Below are positions 29,460-41,996 of a stretch of DNA of 64,000 nucleotides, one piece after another. Source of the stretch: Glandiceps talaboti (lineage: Eukaryota > Hemichordata > Enteropneusta > Spengelidae); NCBI RefSeq assembly GCF_964340395.1, contig NC_135563.1:19701651-19765650 (forward strand), given 5' to 3'. The notes below the pieces were generated by a model. It did no database searches, was not told where the DNA came from, and saw only the letters and a list, made by a program, of their open reading frames with translations. Made by a program: the position numbers and the translations under genes. The stretch's first letter is position 1. Each line of letters starts with the position of its first letter.

Positions 29460-31630
29460 TGTGTAGTAATCTGTGGTGGTTGGGGGTGTTGATAAAGAGG
29501 AGGAGGAAGGGAAATTCAAAGCTAAAAAGACTGTATCATATCCTTTTATTGGAGGGGAGGAGTGTGTCAGCGATACATTACAGAATTTGCATAAAAGTAA
29601 AGTTCGTAAAACGTTCCAGGCTGGTCATGGCCAATAGCCCCATGTTAGCACCTATGTTATTGATCAAGCTGCTCAGCATACTAGTACGTGTGAATGTATG
29701 TTGTAAGGTGAATGCTAAGGGAATGGACTTAATTTACGCCAGGGGGATGAGGAGAAAATGAGAGTCACGAAGGGTACTGTATAATTACAAATATTACAAT
29801 CTAAGTACCCAAGGGGCGGCTACGGGGCGGCAGCGGAAATTCTTGGGTTCATTTCGGGGGTGGGGGCGAAGGGGAGGGGGGAGACTGCGAAACATTTTTG
29901 ATCGAAATATTTTCTTCTTAACCCCCGCCCCCCTTCCGCGTCGTAAATTCTCCTCGTTGCTAATATTACATGTATTTATTGCGCCAGCATTATTGTGTAA
30001 AACTGACCCCTATTTCACACCATTGCACGTGTACCGTTGTGCGACTGTTGCCAAGTCAACACCTTTCAATTTTGTTAACTAAACTCAATAAATAGCAAAC
30101 AATCATACAAATGTTATTTTAGTCTAGGAGTGGCGGCAGACCCAATTACTGGTTACTAGGGACAACGGGTTTGTTGACGGTGCAGACACATGCTTGTTGG
30201 ATGGCGTAATGTTATGGTGGTCGTTCACGAGGCCTCGAGGCTGTGAAAACTTAGCGACGGGGAATGACAGCGCACTACGTGAACGAAAAAGAATGTCTGG
30301 GCTGTACAATATGAGATGCGGGTCATTATTCGTGTTATTGTAACAAAATCAATGACGTATTTACCCATCGAACAATGCGGGGCGTTAACCTAACACGCTA
30401 TGTAGCTAAACAACTTCAAATCGGACGAGAATGTTTTTTGTACGTTGACGATGTCTGCGACTCTTATTAGTTAATTGCTGTCTATTCATCCAGCATTTTC
30501 TGTTTACGTTTCCATGAGTAAATCCACCGTAAAACACCACACTTCTTCCAAGAATGCTTCTACCTTTACATGTTAAATAGACGATGATCGTAACTGAACA
30601 AGTAAAAGACAGTACAAAACTTTATTTGAAATCACATATTTGTTTTCTCCATTTTCATTGAGAGGTGATTTCCATAGTCTTTTAAAGCTTTTAACGGTTA
30701 CTATTTTTGATGTAGGACAGAGAGACATCTCAGACTAGTTTGACAAGTAAAAGGCTGTGAAAGTGCTTGAGACTCTGGGTTCAATTTACGGTCACACCGT
30801 CACGTGATTCGACCATGCCGCCGTTACAGCAAGCCAGACAGCTTTATGAACACAAATCAAAGACACGGGGTATATCAGGGTAGTAATTTAAAATGGAAGT
30901 GTACACACGAACGTTGTGCAATATGCTGAGAAACGCCAGTGGGATTTTCTGAATAATTTGGCACTAACGCGATAATTATGTAAACTTTACATCTATTTAC
31001 GCGTGGGAAGAATCCTGAGTGTAAGTTCGCAGCTTAGGATATAGATAAACTCGATCTACAAAATATTTTATGAATACATATTTATATAAGTAATGGATGT
31101 AACACAATGTGAGCTGTATTGACGACATACCACATGTACTGGTATACCACGTCATCTCATGTTCACCCTTTCTTTTACGAGTTTTTACTGAAGAGAGGAA
31201 CCCTTCCCCCTGAAAAAAGACAATGAAGAAATGGACAACTTGGCGTGTTCAGACACGATTTTAGAGTCATAGCTCCCTAGTCTGTAAATACGTAATGTAG
31301 ACAAATATCACGAAGTATTTGCTGTAATATCGCAGGGTATCAGCAAGAAGAACAGCGACATATAGTTGTAGTCTAGGGGAGAGACCATTTAGAAACTGAC
31401 GTCTGACATGCTGTGCAAACAAGTGTTTTCATCTGACGTTTATTCAACAAATTTTCAACGTTCCAGAGACACATCTTGGCACGTTTTATGTAGCACTTAA
31501 AAACAATATTTAACTTTCTTTTTTTCCCATTTCAAATCAATCCTACTGGTTCTGACTTGCAGATGTCAACTTTGGAGCTCGGACCTAGCATGTTCGAGCC
31601 GATCACACGCCTGCTAGACAGATGCTAGAT
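29460..31630. other. Intergenic, nothing recognised
   Basis: Includes G- and C-rich runs near 29858-29882 and 29922-29934. No coding exon, repeat family or RNA gene is evident. Confidence 0.45.
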
Positions 31631-31650
31631 CGTCGTCGTCGTTGTTGTTG

Positions 31651-31717
<67 letters not shown>

Positions 31718-31787
31718 TGTGTGTGTGTGTGTGTGTGTGTGTCTGTATGTATGTATGTATGTATGTATGTATGTATGTATGTATGTG

Positions 31788-31834
<47 letters not shown>

Positions 31835-31993
31835 ATGTATGTATGTATGTATGTGTGTCTGTCTGTCTGTCTGTCTGTGTGTGTGTGTGTCTGTATGTAT
31901 GTATGTATGTATGTATGTATGTATGTATGTATGTATGTATGTATGTATGTGTGTCTGTCTGTCTGTCTGTCTGTCTGTGTGTGTGTGCGTGTG
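31631..31993 (+). repeat. Compound (GTT)n(GT)n(GTAT)n(GTCT)n microsatellite
   Basis: Alternating blocks of GT, GTAT and GTCT over about 360 bases. The GTAT/GTCT alternation occurs twice, suggesting segmental duplication within the array. Confidence 0.97.
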
Positions 31994-32708
31994 GTTTAAT
32001 TCATATCCATTCTTATACATCCGCACATTAGAAAGAAAAAACCTACTGTTTGTACACTGTACTATATTATATAAGCAATTGTCTTTAATTATATAAAAAC
32101 CTTTGGCGAATTGAAAAAAACACGTAATTTAAACAGTTCAAAACTTGCATTATTTTTTGACAAATTAACAGAAGAAAAAGTAACTTTGAATAAATATATA
32201 CATACAAAGAATAGGAAATTGGCTTGGCATATAAATATCCTAACATATTTATGAGTTTTTCATTCATAGAACCTTGCCTGAATCGGTACTCCAAAATATC
32301 AATCTAGACGTTTTGACAGTACATCTTTCTTGAACTCGTCGATTGCTAAAATGTATCTAGATTTTCTCTTTCTAAACGAGATACCCAAACATAATACATT
32401 GGATTGTGACACTCGAACATTGTGTCATTCGTCAAATTCATTTCTCAAATTTTATATAATATTTAATTGTATTAAAATATAGATGTTGCGTCAGAAGAAA
32501 AAGAGAAAAACAATGAACAATGAATGTTTGTGTTGTCATCCCTTGTAGACAACTTGTCTATTCCGTTGCGTTGAACATACTAGACTAAGTATTGCTTTCA
32601 ATGAAAAGTTCAAAAGAGTATATTGCGCATGTCTGATAAAGGTAAAAAGTTGAACTTTAAGTGGCATATGCAGACATGCTTAATAGCATACTAACGAAGT
32701 AAGAGCAA

Positions 32709-32714
32709 TTTATT
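32709..32714 (-). terminator. Polyadenylation signal of CYP26 copy 2
   Basis: TTTATT on the plus strand reads AATAAA on the gene strand, about 80 bases beyond the stop codon. Confidence 0.55.
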
Positions 32715-32792
32715 CAGATGTCTGTTGTTAGTCTCAAAACACCAGCCATATTAAAAGTCTGAATGAGTTTGTGTCAGATCAGTCTTTCAACA

Positions 32793-33191
32793 CTAATAGG
32801 CAATGTCTGCATCCTCGTCCGTCTTCTTGAAGTCAATTACGTTGGCGTTACAATCAAGTCCGGTGAAGCGTAGAGGGAGACCGTCAACTGGGTGCGGTGT
32901 CATTAGAAGCTGGATGGCCAAGTTTTCTGGGCTGACGGCTTCCCAGCGACATCTCCTTACCAACTGAATTAGAAAGGTTTTGAGCATTAAAAATGCAAGT
33001 TGTTTACCGACACAGCCTCGTGGTCCGGCACCAAATGGAACATATGAGTAGCGATCACCTTTCTTGTCTTCCTGCCTGTTTGGCATAAAGCGATCTGGAT
33101 TAAATTCGTCTGCTTTCGTAAAATTGGCAGCCAACATTTGAGTTTCACGTATGCTAAATATCACTGTCCAGCCAGCCGGAATTTGCTTCCC
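32793..33191 (-). CDS. CYP26: CYP26 copy 2 exon 4
   Basis: 132 codons plus stop. [18 protein letters not shown] through the haem motif [14 protein letters not shown] to [13 protein letters not shown], then a divergent tail rich in Asp, Glu and Lys. Confidence 0.92.
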   Translation of the reverse strand, partial: GKQIPAGWTVIFSIRETQMLAANFTKADEFNPDRFMPNRQEDKKGDRYSYVPFGAGPRGCVGKQLAFLMLKTFLIQLVRRCRWEAVSPENLAIQLLMTPHPVDGLPLRFTGLDCNANVIDFKKTDEDADIAY

Positions 33192-33272
33192 CTGCAATCA
33201 TAATAGAATGAATATAGATCAAAAATAACACCAGGAAAATATTACCAAAAATGACAAATAAATATCATCATC

Positions 33273-33307
<35 letters not shown>

Positions 33308-33385
33308 ACAACCACCACCACCACCACCACCACCACAACAACAACAACAACAACAACAACAACACCTCCTCCTCCTCTTCCTCAA

Positions 33386-33444
<59 letters not shown>

Positions 33445-35215
33445 CATAACCATCCGAAAAGAGATCAAATCGATGATAAAAAATGAAAGAGAGACACAGA
33501 AGCAAAATACATTGGTGTCGCGTTACTTGAATACAAATCATTAACTCATGGGTAAGGTCACAATTCGTGCATCATAGCCATGCATGTTCCGATGCGGTGC
33601 CATGGGGCTTGGTTCGAGAATCGCCCATGGTGTACTTCTACAATCGAAACTGGCGTCACATAAAAATCACCAAAAGAACATAATCTGAGACTCTCATAGT
33701 AACTAATAACAATCTTTTCATGGTCATGAATTGAGTTGCTTGCCTGCATACCATATTATCATTTTAAAAGACAAGCCATAAAGAAGTCGTGCCTAGCTGC
33801 ATTCAACGAAGTGAGTAATGTGGTGTTCAGTAGAGGTGCGTTCAAAACAATGTGATTAGAAATATCCACCCATTAACTTTCAAACAATAAATGATGCATT
33901 GATGCAGACACGACATCAGGCTATTGACCTCCGCATCACCAGACACGAACACGCATTAAATTGTGCATGCTTGAACTAAATGACGTCAGTGAAAGGGTTT
34001 GACGAAAGAGTGCAATTTATAAGTGTCACACCATGCATTGAAACATAGTTAAAGGAATGTTATCGTAAAAGCTAGCAAAAACATGACACAAACATCAAAT
34101 CCCTAGATTCCATATCGTGAACTGGGGCACGTAATCGTCTGTTAAAGTCTTTTGTTAGTTCTGTGCTCTTTTGTACGTACTTTTTGATGAGTAACTTTCA
34201 TTCGTCACGTGTGCAACACACTTGTTGAACGGTCTCGCGATTTTGGACACCTGGAGCTAAGGTAGCGTCACAGTGCTTTATATCACATCACATCACATCA
34301 CATCACATCACATCACATCACATCACATCACATCACACTACATTGCCTCATATTACATTACATTACATTACATTACATTACATTACATTACATTACATTA
34401 CATTACATTACATCACATCACATCACATCACATCACATCACATCACATCACATCACATCAGGCACAGTCCAAAGTGATAAGTGAACCAGACAAAAATGTT
34501 AGTATTTAAAAACATCGCATCATTCACTTACCCCAAGTTCAAAAGTTCGTAGGACTTTCCTAAAGCCAGCCCCTACAGGAGGATACATCCTGAGGACTTC
34601 TTTGATAACACTGCCGACGTATTTCAATCTGGATAATGTTTCAAAGGACAACATCACGTCGTTATCTAACAGGTTGTGTTCTTCTAGTTCTTGACGGAGT
34701 TTGGTGACGGTTTGTGGGTACTTAACTAAGCAAACCAATAGCATCGTTGCGGTGTTGGATGATGTCGCATGACCAGCAAAGAGTAACTCCAGCGCCAGCT
34801 CCTTCAGTTGGCGAGTTTCTATGGCTTCCACTCCATCAGTGGTGATTTGAGAAAGAAGGCTGAGTGCATCGACAAATTCCATCTCTGTGTCTGTGTTTTC
34901 TTGTTTCTTCTTCAGACTTGTTTCTATTTTACTGAGTAGTATGTTACGAGCACGTAAAGCCTTAGGATAAATAATAGCAAAAGACATGCATCTCATTACT
35001 CAGTTGTTATCTATAGGTTTTCATCAATTATATGGCTTCAGGTACAAATCGTACTCTCCTACTACCATTTCTTTGTCAAATTCTCACCTGTACGGTGGCC
35101 ATCTTCCATTGAGTCTTTCATTTCCTCGTTCGATATATCATTTCCCTCCTCCTTCCTTTATCCACGTCGCTTGAATTGTTCGCTTGGGTTGTCACTCACC
35201 CACCCACTCAATAAC

Positions 35216-35251
<36 letters not shown>

Positions 35252-38228
35252 CACACACACGCACGCACACACACACACGCACGCACGCACGCACACACAC
35301 ACACGTACACACACACACACACGCACGCGCGTTCGTTCGTTCGCTCGCTCACTCACTCACTCACTCACTCACTCACTCACTCACTCACTCACTCACTCAC
35401 AGTACACCCACGCACGGATACATACATACATACATACATACATACATACATACATACATACATACATACATACATACATACATACATACATACATACATA
35501 CATACAGTTAACATAACTTACCTTATTAAAAGCGGTACCCGGCAGATCGATGGGTAATGAAAACATATTGTCGACCATATCTTTGAAGACTCCAGACAGA
35601 TACCTTGTTTCATGCTCACTGTAGTCAAAGTTACATAGAAGTTTACCAGCGATTCGAAACAGCAGTGTCCGGCACTCGTCCTGGGCAACAACGTGAGTTT
35701 GTTCACACCATTCGCTTATAGCCTCATCTGTATATTTCTGTATGTATGGTATGTACCGAGACAAATAATTGATATGGAATGCTTTTGATAAGTGTTTACG
35801 AAGTCCCTCGTGCTCTTTACCGAATGACGTAGCAACAGAGTGGCTTCCCAGGAGTGTGCGTACGGACTGGGGGTAGAAGATAGTCACTGTGTCACCCTCA
35901 CCCTGGAGTACTTGGCGTACTAGCTCCGTACCGACTACACGAACTGCGCGACGTCCGAGTACGTGTGTCTTGAAAATGGGACCATGCTTCAGATACTTCT
36001 TTCGGTAAAATTCAGCTCCCTACGAGGAGAAATATGAACAATTTATTAGACATGAATATGTTTTAGATGGTTTTTATATTACACTCTTTTTGTCACAAAA
36101 GGCGCACACAATTCTTGTTTGAGACACACAAAGCATTTGGATGTTTGAGACAGAATCCAGGTCGTAAGAGCTTAGGATGTGAGGATTTTATGCGACAATT
36201 TACACTAAAACAGGACACATCAAAAGATGCGTCAGTCTGAGGCTACTTTTAAAAGCATTCCGCCTTGTATAATATGACAACTGCGTGTGGTGTCCGGGAC
36301 CACACTGCTTATCGTCAGTCAACCCACTCTGTGTTTGAGTAACTAATTGTATAGACTTATTATAACGTGGATATACATAGCAACCAGTCTACGCAAAAGC
36401 CGTTTGGGTGACGAACATCTAGCGCCCTGTAGTGTATTTCAGTGACGAACACCCAGCGCTCTCGTAGTGTATTTCAGCATAAACAAGGAAGAAACGTGTC
36501 TGTGATTTCAGTGACAAACATCCAGTACCCTGGTAGTCCTGCTTGCAAACGGTATAATACGGGGCGCGATAATGACTATGTCCCTCAAAAAAAGGTGTCA
36601 GTATCATATATTATCTAAGCAATCTTTAATTTTTGAATTGTCACCTATAAACGGACTTTCAATTTCAAAAGCTACAAATCAAGCACGAAAGTTAGAAAGG
36701 TTATGGAGTAAAAAATCCGATCGAAAATTCTTGAGTTTCCCCTAACTCCTCACATACATACACTCGTAACGTGGCTACCAAACCATTTGTATCATCACGT
36801 GTGCCGCATGTATGGGCATATTTCAGTTTCCCAAGTCGTAGTCGCTGCATTAGCCTTGCTTTGTAAATATATTATGTTTCAAATAAAGCAGACTGGTATA
36901 GATGCATTGAAGGGGCACGAGCTGAGTTTATATGTATTTAGGTGTAGACATCACTGCATATTCAGAAGTACTCGCTCGACTGTACCTATACTGAAACACA
37001 CTTAACCACTACTTGCAATTGACTGAACTCAAACCTGGTATTAAGATATAACATATAGAAGGTCCGATGACGTAATTTAATATACGAATCAAAAAATATT
37101 CAGGAAATTCCTACGAAGTAATCAACTGTTCTAACGATGCCAGAAGACAGTCGTACTAGATGCCGGTTGCTATGGCGAGTATTGCTTTACAATTCATGTA
37201 CGTATACACAGCTTGTATAGTTAGAAACTTGGTGACGTCACGATTCTTCATTGGCCTTTAAAAATTATGGCATCGTCAAGCTGGCAGCCACAACACTTTG
37301 ACACGCCGCCATGACCGTTATGTCCCTAAATGTAGTTCAAGGTTGAAATGAAATAACTATACCGATACTTAAAAGTGACAGTATCTGGCAGGTATTTTGT
37401 TCAGTGTATATTTGAAATAAAGGAATATGAAACCTTTCCAGGGTCAATCTTAGCATTTGGTGGCCTTGATCTCAATTTCGTGGAATTGCAAGTATAAAGT
37501 TAGTGCGAAGTTTAATGGAGCCATAAATAGCGAATACGTACACGCACGTGCTCAGTACAGGTATCACGCTTATGAACTGACGATGGGAACAAAGAGGTAC
37601 AGTGAAATATTATTACGCGAGATATACACAGTTTCGGCTCATTGCATATGTAGAAAAATACCAAATGAACTTTTTCCTGATTCATTTGTATGAAAAACTA
37701 CATTTTCCTAGCTTTTCAGCATGAGTTATATGAAGTTTAGCTTATTCACACAAAGATAAATTACAATCTTGTATAAACTTCAAATATTTCACCGCGTATG
37801 TTTTATTAATTTAACCTAAGTTTGAATTTTTCGAATGTCTGAATTACATGTAAGTAAAAACAAACACATATTTAAAAAGCTGTCAGTAAAGTAAATAAAA
37901 AACGTGTGAGTGTACAAGCGTACAAAGGTGTTATTGAAGGAATTACACAAAAAGTCAGACTTTTTATTCGGAATGTCCCTTAGTGTAAATTTACTGTCCA
38001 ATTTGTGAAATGCTTTAAGCAGATTGTTCTTACCTGAAGAACGAGTTGTACCGTCTCGCCAATGAATGGTAAACCCATGCTGCCATCAGGCAGTGGGGCT
38101 TGACAGTTCATATCTCGTGTGTTCTCAATATAGATCGACCACAGTTTAAATGCCAACACTAATAACACACATGGTAATATCATCGGCAGCAGAACCGACG
38201 GCAAAATTGAACTCTCAAGTAATAACAT
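32793..38228 (-). CDS. CYP26: Cytochrome P450 family 26 (retinoic acid hydroxylase), copy 2, complete
   Basis: Four exons on the minus strand, 38034-38228, 35522-36019, 34532-34960 and 32793-33191, join through phase-0 GT-AG introns to encode 506 residues. The N-terminal anchor is at about residues 8-30, I-helix AGHAT at 293-297, ExxR (EVLR) at 352-355, FNPDRF near 404-409, and haem loop [10 protein letters not shown] with Cys 434. All catalytic motifs are intact, so it should be an active enzyme of the same reaction class as copy 1. It lacks the acidic tract and has a 17-residue longer C-terminus ending in an acidic stretch. Exon boundaries match copy 1 exactly. Opposite orientation to copy 1, 9.0 kb apart at the 3' ends. 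Confidence 0.93.
33267..33445 (+). repeat. Trinucleotide microsatellite (CAA)n(CAC)n(CAT)n in intron 3
   Basis: Blocks of CAA, CAC, CAA, CTC and CAT lie within 80 bases of exon 4 in intron 3 of CYP26 copy 2. Confidence 0.95.
34281..34460 (+). repeat. (CATCA)n(CATTA)n(CATCA)n microsatellite in intron 3
   Basis: Two CATCA blocks flank a central CATTA block. The array ends about 70 bases from the exon 3 donor. Confidence 0.95.
34532..34960 (-). CDS. CYP26: CYP26 copy 2 exon 3
   Basis: 143 codons from ALRARNIL to RTFELG, with the I-helix ([11 protein letters not shown]) and K-helix ([11 protein letters not shown]). Acceptor CTAAG|, donor GGG|GTAAG. Confidence 0.92.
35213..35506 (+). repeat. (CACG)n(CACT)n(CATA)n array filling intron 2
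   Basis: Occupies over half of the 561-base intron 2 of CYP26 copy 2. The CATA block ends about 15 bases from the exon 2 splice donor, so on the gene strand the intron begins with TATG repeats almost at once. Confidence 0.95.
35522..36019 (-). CDS. CYP26: CYP26 copy 2 exon 2
   Basis: 166 codons from [13 protein letters not shown] to PGTAFNK, after TCGTAG| and before AAG|GTAAG. It has the [14 protein letters not shown] block. Length and phase are identical to copy 1. Confidence 0.92.
36020..38033 (-). other. Intron 1 of CYP26 copy 2
   Basis: 2.0-kb intron. It holds a family B repeat at about 36090-36240 and a TAGTCCTGCTTGCAAAC fragment near 36534 matching the MITE end at 2990. The rest shows nothing I can name. 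Confidence 0.6.
38029..38200 (-). repeat. Gene-conversion-like tract shared with CYP26 copy 1
   Basis: Partner of 18532-18703, with three silent differences in 172 bases. The first nine codons of the gene and the intron beyond GTAAG are unlike copy 1. Confidence 0.8.
38034..38228 (-). CDS. CYP26: CYP26 copy 2 exon 1
   Basis: 65 codons. Residues 11-65 are identical to copy 1, while residues 1-10 differ at five positions. The start is the first ATG after the predicted transcription start. Confidence 0.93.
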
Positions 38229-38339
38229 CGTATAGGTATATGAATGGTAGACTTTGCTCAGCTCACAATTTCACTCTCCGGAAAAAATATCTAAGGACTT
38301 GTTACCAGGTGAGTTTCTGTGAAGAAATGTACAAATTCG

Positions 38340-38346
38340 TTATATA
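38340..38346 (-). promoter_or_regulatory. TATA box of CYP26 copy 2
   Basis: TATATAA on the gene strand, 118 bases before the start codon, matching the spacing in copy 1 (108 bases). Confidence 0.5.
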
Positions 38347-38393
38347 CTGGCCGGCTACTTGTGTTTGCCTCATGAATATTAATGAGCACCGAG

Positions 38394-38410
38394 AGTTCAC
38401 TCGTCGGACA
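38394..38410 (+). promoter_or_regulatory. Degenerate DR5 element of CYP26 copy 2
   Basis: The plus strand reads AGTTCActcgtCGGACA. The first half-site is a perfect RGKTCA; the second, five bases on, matches four of six positions. It lies 47 bases upstream of the TATA box and has the same orientation relative to its gene as the perfect DR5 of copy 1, so it may be the decayed counterpart. Confidence 0.4.
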
Positions 38411-39108
38411 TTACGACTGCTCATACATACGTCAATACATGCCTACAAAAGCGATGGCATGGGGACACTCCGCCCTAACTCTTAAATAAATTTGAATGGA
38501 AACTTTAATATCCACCACTGTTGGTAGACCAGATAACAGTATACAAATGACACAGCTTGTCACAGTTTGGATGAGAATAAGAAATCTCACAAAGCGTTGT
38601 ATTATTTGAAAGGACGGCGACTCAACTTAAAGTAAAGAAATTTGAAACAATATGAAAGTGGCAAACCAACAGATTACGCCTGAAAGAGAGATTGCATTTC
38701 AAGCCTCCCTTATTCAGTTTTATCCTTAGGAAGTTTCGTTGTTTGAATCAAGTCATTCTTCTCCTTGTTGCTAGTTAAGTTTGAATTCAATAACTACAGG
38801 TGGCAGCTGTGACAATATTCAACATGGAATATTGTTTGTATATTTCCAAGTGCTATGGCAACTTCGAGCAACCCACGACATGGTCACGGGACTAAACTAC
38901 AGTTTATGGACGTGACGGTAAAATTGCCGTGCTACGGTGATACAACTATTTAAAAGGTCGTGTGAACTAATGCGTTAAATTTTTCTGTAACCATGGGCTA
39001 TGACTCACGTAAGTTATGACATATTTATAAACTGGCCCAATATTTTCACCCGATGGAAACGTGATCGTTGGAAGCACATGTAAGGCTTACAAATCAAATA
39101 AGCGCATT
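38411..39108. other. Upstream region of CYP26 copy 2, nothing else recognised
   Basis: No further repeat or coding feature was seen. Confidence 0.4.
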
Positions 39109-39576
39109 CTAGAGCTTGGCTAACACATCGTCGTCATAACAGTCTGGTTCACCCAACAAATGTAGGTTAAACGGTCGGTATTGGGTCAAGGTCAGTTCAT
39201 TGAATGCCGATATTGTAAGAATACTATTTTCAAATGCTACCACGGAAACTTTGAAATTCTTCGAATTCTGTGGGAATACGTCAAACATTTGGATGTGTAC
39301 CAAATTAACTACGGCTATGTTCAACGCGTGACAACAAAATAAACTACGTACGGGGAGAGAATGTTTTAAAATCAAGTTATGGCTAACACTATAATAGCTT
39401 GTGACAAAAGTTGGTTCAGAATGGAAGGACATTAGAATCAAACACAAGAAAAACTTATAGAAAGACATATTTGTGTAATTCGAACGTGAATGATAACTTA
39501 GTTTTATACCGCCCAACGTACTGGGTGAATGAAAGTCGTCATTGTCTAGTACATCGACCACTCCTAACACTTGCAC
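39109..39576 (-). CDS. Uncharacterised open frame, possible small secreted protein or terminal exon
   Basis: A 155-codon uninterrupted frame, the longest in the window that is free of repeats. An internal Met begins MSFYKFFLCLILMSF, which resembles a signal peptide, leaving about 100 further residues and an acidic end (EPDCYDDDVLAKL). No family is recognised. A frame of this length could arise by chance about once in a window of this composition, and no polyadenylation signal lies just downstream. It could also be the terminal exon of a longer minus-strand gene. Confidence 0.25.
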   Translation of the reverse strand: MQVLGVVDVLDNDDFHSPSTLGGIKLSYHSRSNYTNMSFYKFFLCLILMSFHSEPTFVTSYYSVSHNLILKHSLPVRSLFCCHALNIAVVNLVHIQMFDVFPQNSKNFKVSVVAFENSILTISAFNELTLTQYRPFNLHLLGEPDCYDDDVLAKL

Positions 39577-40780
39577 AATCGTTTTCTCCCAACCTGTTTA
39601 ACTGCAGTCATTTATAGCCGTCACCCTTTCTAATTCTCTCAACACTCTTTTTCGGATTATGTCTAAAGGTTGGCTCTGCGTAACAAACCGCTAATATTTC
39701 CACTGCCCCAATACAATTACTGTCTCTCCACTCGATCAACACGAATCTATTTTTTTTTCAAAATTAATTTTTTAGGTCAATTTTTCAACTGATGAAATCT
39801 ATATTTTGTGTATTCGAATGAACTTAACACTACATACGAATGTAGAAGTCTGTCAAAATTGACATGGCTAGTGTCGTCTGACCAACATTCGTACCGATCT
39901 TAGGCTTAAAACGAGCGCAACTATAGTCAGCATAACATAGTTGCTACTTTCCGATGTCCTTGACGACGACCTCGGTTTTGTCGTCGTATCCTGCCCTGTC
40001 TGCCTGTTTTATGACATAAAATTACCTCTTGAAAAACTTGAACGATAAAACTGTCTGAAAACAGAGGACGGTGTTTGAATTCTTTCAATACAGTAACGAT
40101 GTCTCGATAGAACGGCGTTTTTACAGCCCTTTTCAATTGTGTTGATATTACGACGTGAAAAGTAGGTCACTAGTAAGACCCATCCTCACCGATTGAAGCA
40201 AATGAGTCAACTGATCAAAGTCAGATCAACAAATGCAACTCTTATTACTTTCAAAATGATAAATGTTTGTCAAGAAATAAAAAGTAACTAACGAAGTCAA
40301 CAAAATCATGGCGAGATGTTTCAGACAACGTCAAGCGAAAAGCGCGCCGTTTTGTTTTTTCTTTCGTGACCAACAGAAAGTTGTAAACTGACAGATACTT
40401 GCGAAAGTGTGAAATGAGGACAAACATTTAATGGCTGATATGCATCATGCCCGTCGTGGCATTACATGTTGTATTTAAACATTCGAAGGGGAAAGAAAAT
40501 GTTCGACTTCATTTCACATTGGCACCTGTTCTATGGAACGTGTTGTCTCCACGAAGTATCTCGTTTCCCTTATCGAACAAACAAACAAAATGCATCACAT
40601 ATTCGTAGGATTTGTGCCAATTCTAACAATACATGACGTCACAACAGAAATGTGATACAAACAAAAATACATTAATATCACCGGTGGCACGTGCACGCAA
40701 GCACACACAAACAAACACTTATTCCTTCTTTGCCTCTCTCTGGCTTTTCTCTGTCTCTACCTGTCTCCCTCCACTACTTT

Positions 40781-40997
<217 letters not shown>

Positions 40998-41930
40998 TCG
41001 CCCCTGTCTCTTTCCTTTCCTCTCTCCATCCCCTGTCCCTTTCGTCAGTCATTGTAGTTCTATTTTATTGTTGACTTCCTAGGTCAGTATCTGACAAGTG
41101 TCTCCGATATCAGGTCATCCTTATTTATTATCTAAGTCAGCTTCCTGCTGGCAATATCAGTTTGACCGTCGGTCCATTTAACCGGTAAGTAAATAAGACT
41201 CCGGCGTTCATGTGGAGGTTAAAACACACTAGAATACATACCAAGAACAGTTCACGATAATGTCAGCGTGGTAATACTCTGACGTCACAACTGACGTCAA
41301 TGTCAGATTCTCCGGCCAAAAAAAACGTACGTGCCTGAAACATTATCGTTTATCGTGTGCCAATAACTACTTAACTGACAATATCACACAAAAAAACATC
41401 AAATCGGAATTACAATAGAACGGAAATAGGCTTTAATATTCAACAAAGTTGTCAAACTTTATATCCAGACACCCTTTGGCGCACTTAAAGGCTTACTTTC
41501 ACAATGCTGATAATCATTGTCTTCAAGAAAAAATAGAAGTTCTCCTTCTTTCATCTTTGAGGGGACTCTTTTGTCGAAAATATTAAAAGACAGGAGCTCT
41601 GGCAAGGTATTGTAATGTCCCCACTGTAAAGCGTGTTCCAGCATGGCTATAGTGATTATGCCACTGTTCAACGATTACCCCTGTCACCTAGTATATTGAT
41701 ATCTAATTTCTCAACTCCCTAGGGAGCATACAAGCCATTGCTGTAGCCCTAGGATTAAATATGGCACAAAATAACCTTTATCCTATCAGGTCCCAATTCA
41801 TACAATTGGTTTAACTTTAGTCGTCCTTGTGTACGGAGAAGGGGGGGGGGATTACGCAGTCTGCAAGAAGGACGTCGACTAGTTTGGGTATATTGGTTGT
41901 TTAATCTAGACATTCAGAAACATATGGAAG

Positions 41931-41996
41931 AAACGAGACTCGAACCAGCAAATTGTAGATTCCGAGCCGACCCTTCTTATCACTCTATTGCACCAT
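41931..41996 (-). repeat. tRNA-derived SINE-like fragment
   Basis: On the minus strand, TGGTGCAATAGAGTG resembles a Pol III A box, and GGTTCGAGTC, a good B box, follows about 40 bases later. No intact cloverleaf is evident, so a tRNA-derived SINE or pseudo-tRNA is more likely than a working tRNA. Confidence 0.4.

Larger units (their letters stand above)
23809..32708. other. Intergenic region between the two tail-to-tail CYP26 genes
   Basis: No gene was recognised. It includes a DR1-like nuclear-receptor site (minus-strand AGGTCAaAGGTTA, 25023-25035), the 25716-26130 transposon, a family E copy, a G-rich quadruplex-like run (28350-28370) and two large microsatellites. The 29459-29761 and 27336-27566 frames have no recognisable domain. 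Confidence 0.5.

Noticed and set aside
31622-32096. Cys/Val-rich and His/Thr-rich open frames
   Set aside because: Simple-repeat translations with no non-repeat domain.
33590-33625. GGTTCGAGAATCGCC as a tRNA
   Set aside because: The B box lacks a matching A box or stems.
35158-35557. Arg/Thr/His-rich frames
   Set aside because: They run across the intron 2 microsatellite of CYP26 copy 2.
41280-41300. Two CRE-like palindromes GACGTCA
   Set aside because: No promoter or gene next to them; such words recur by chance and elsewhere in the window.
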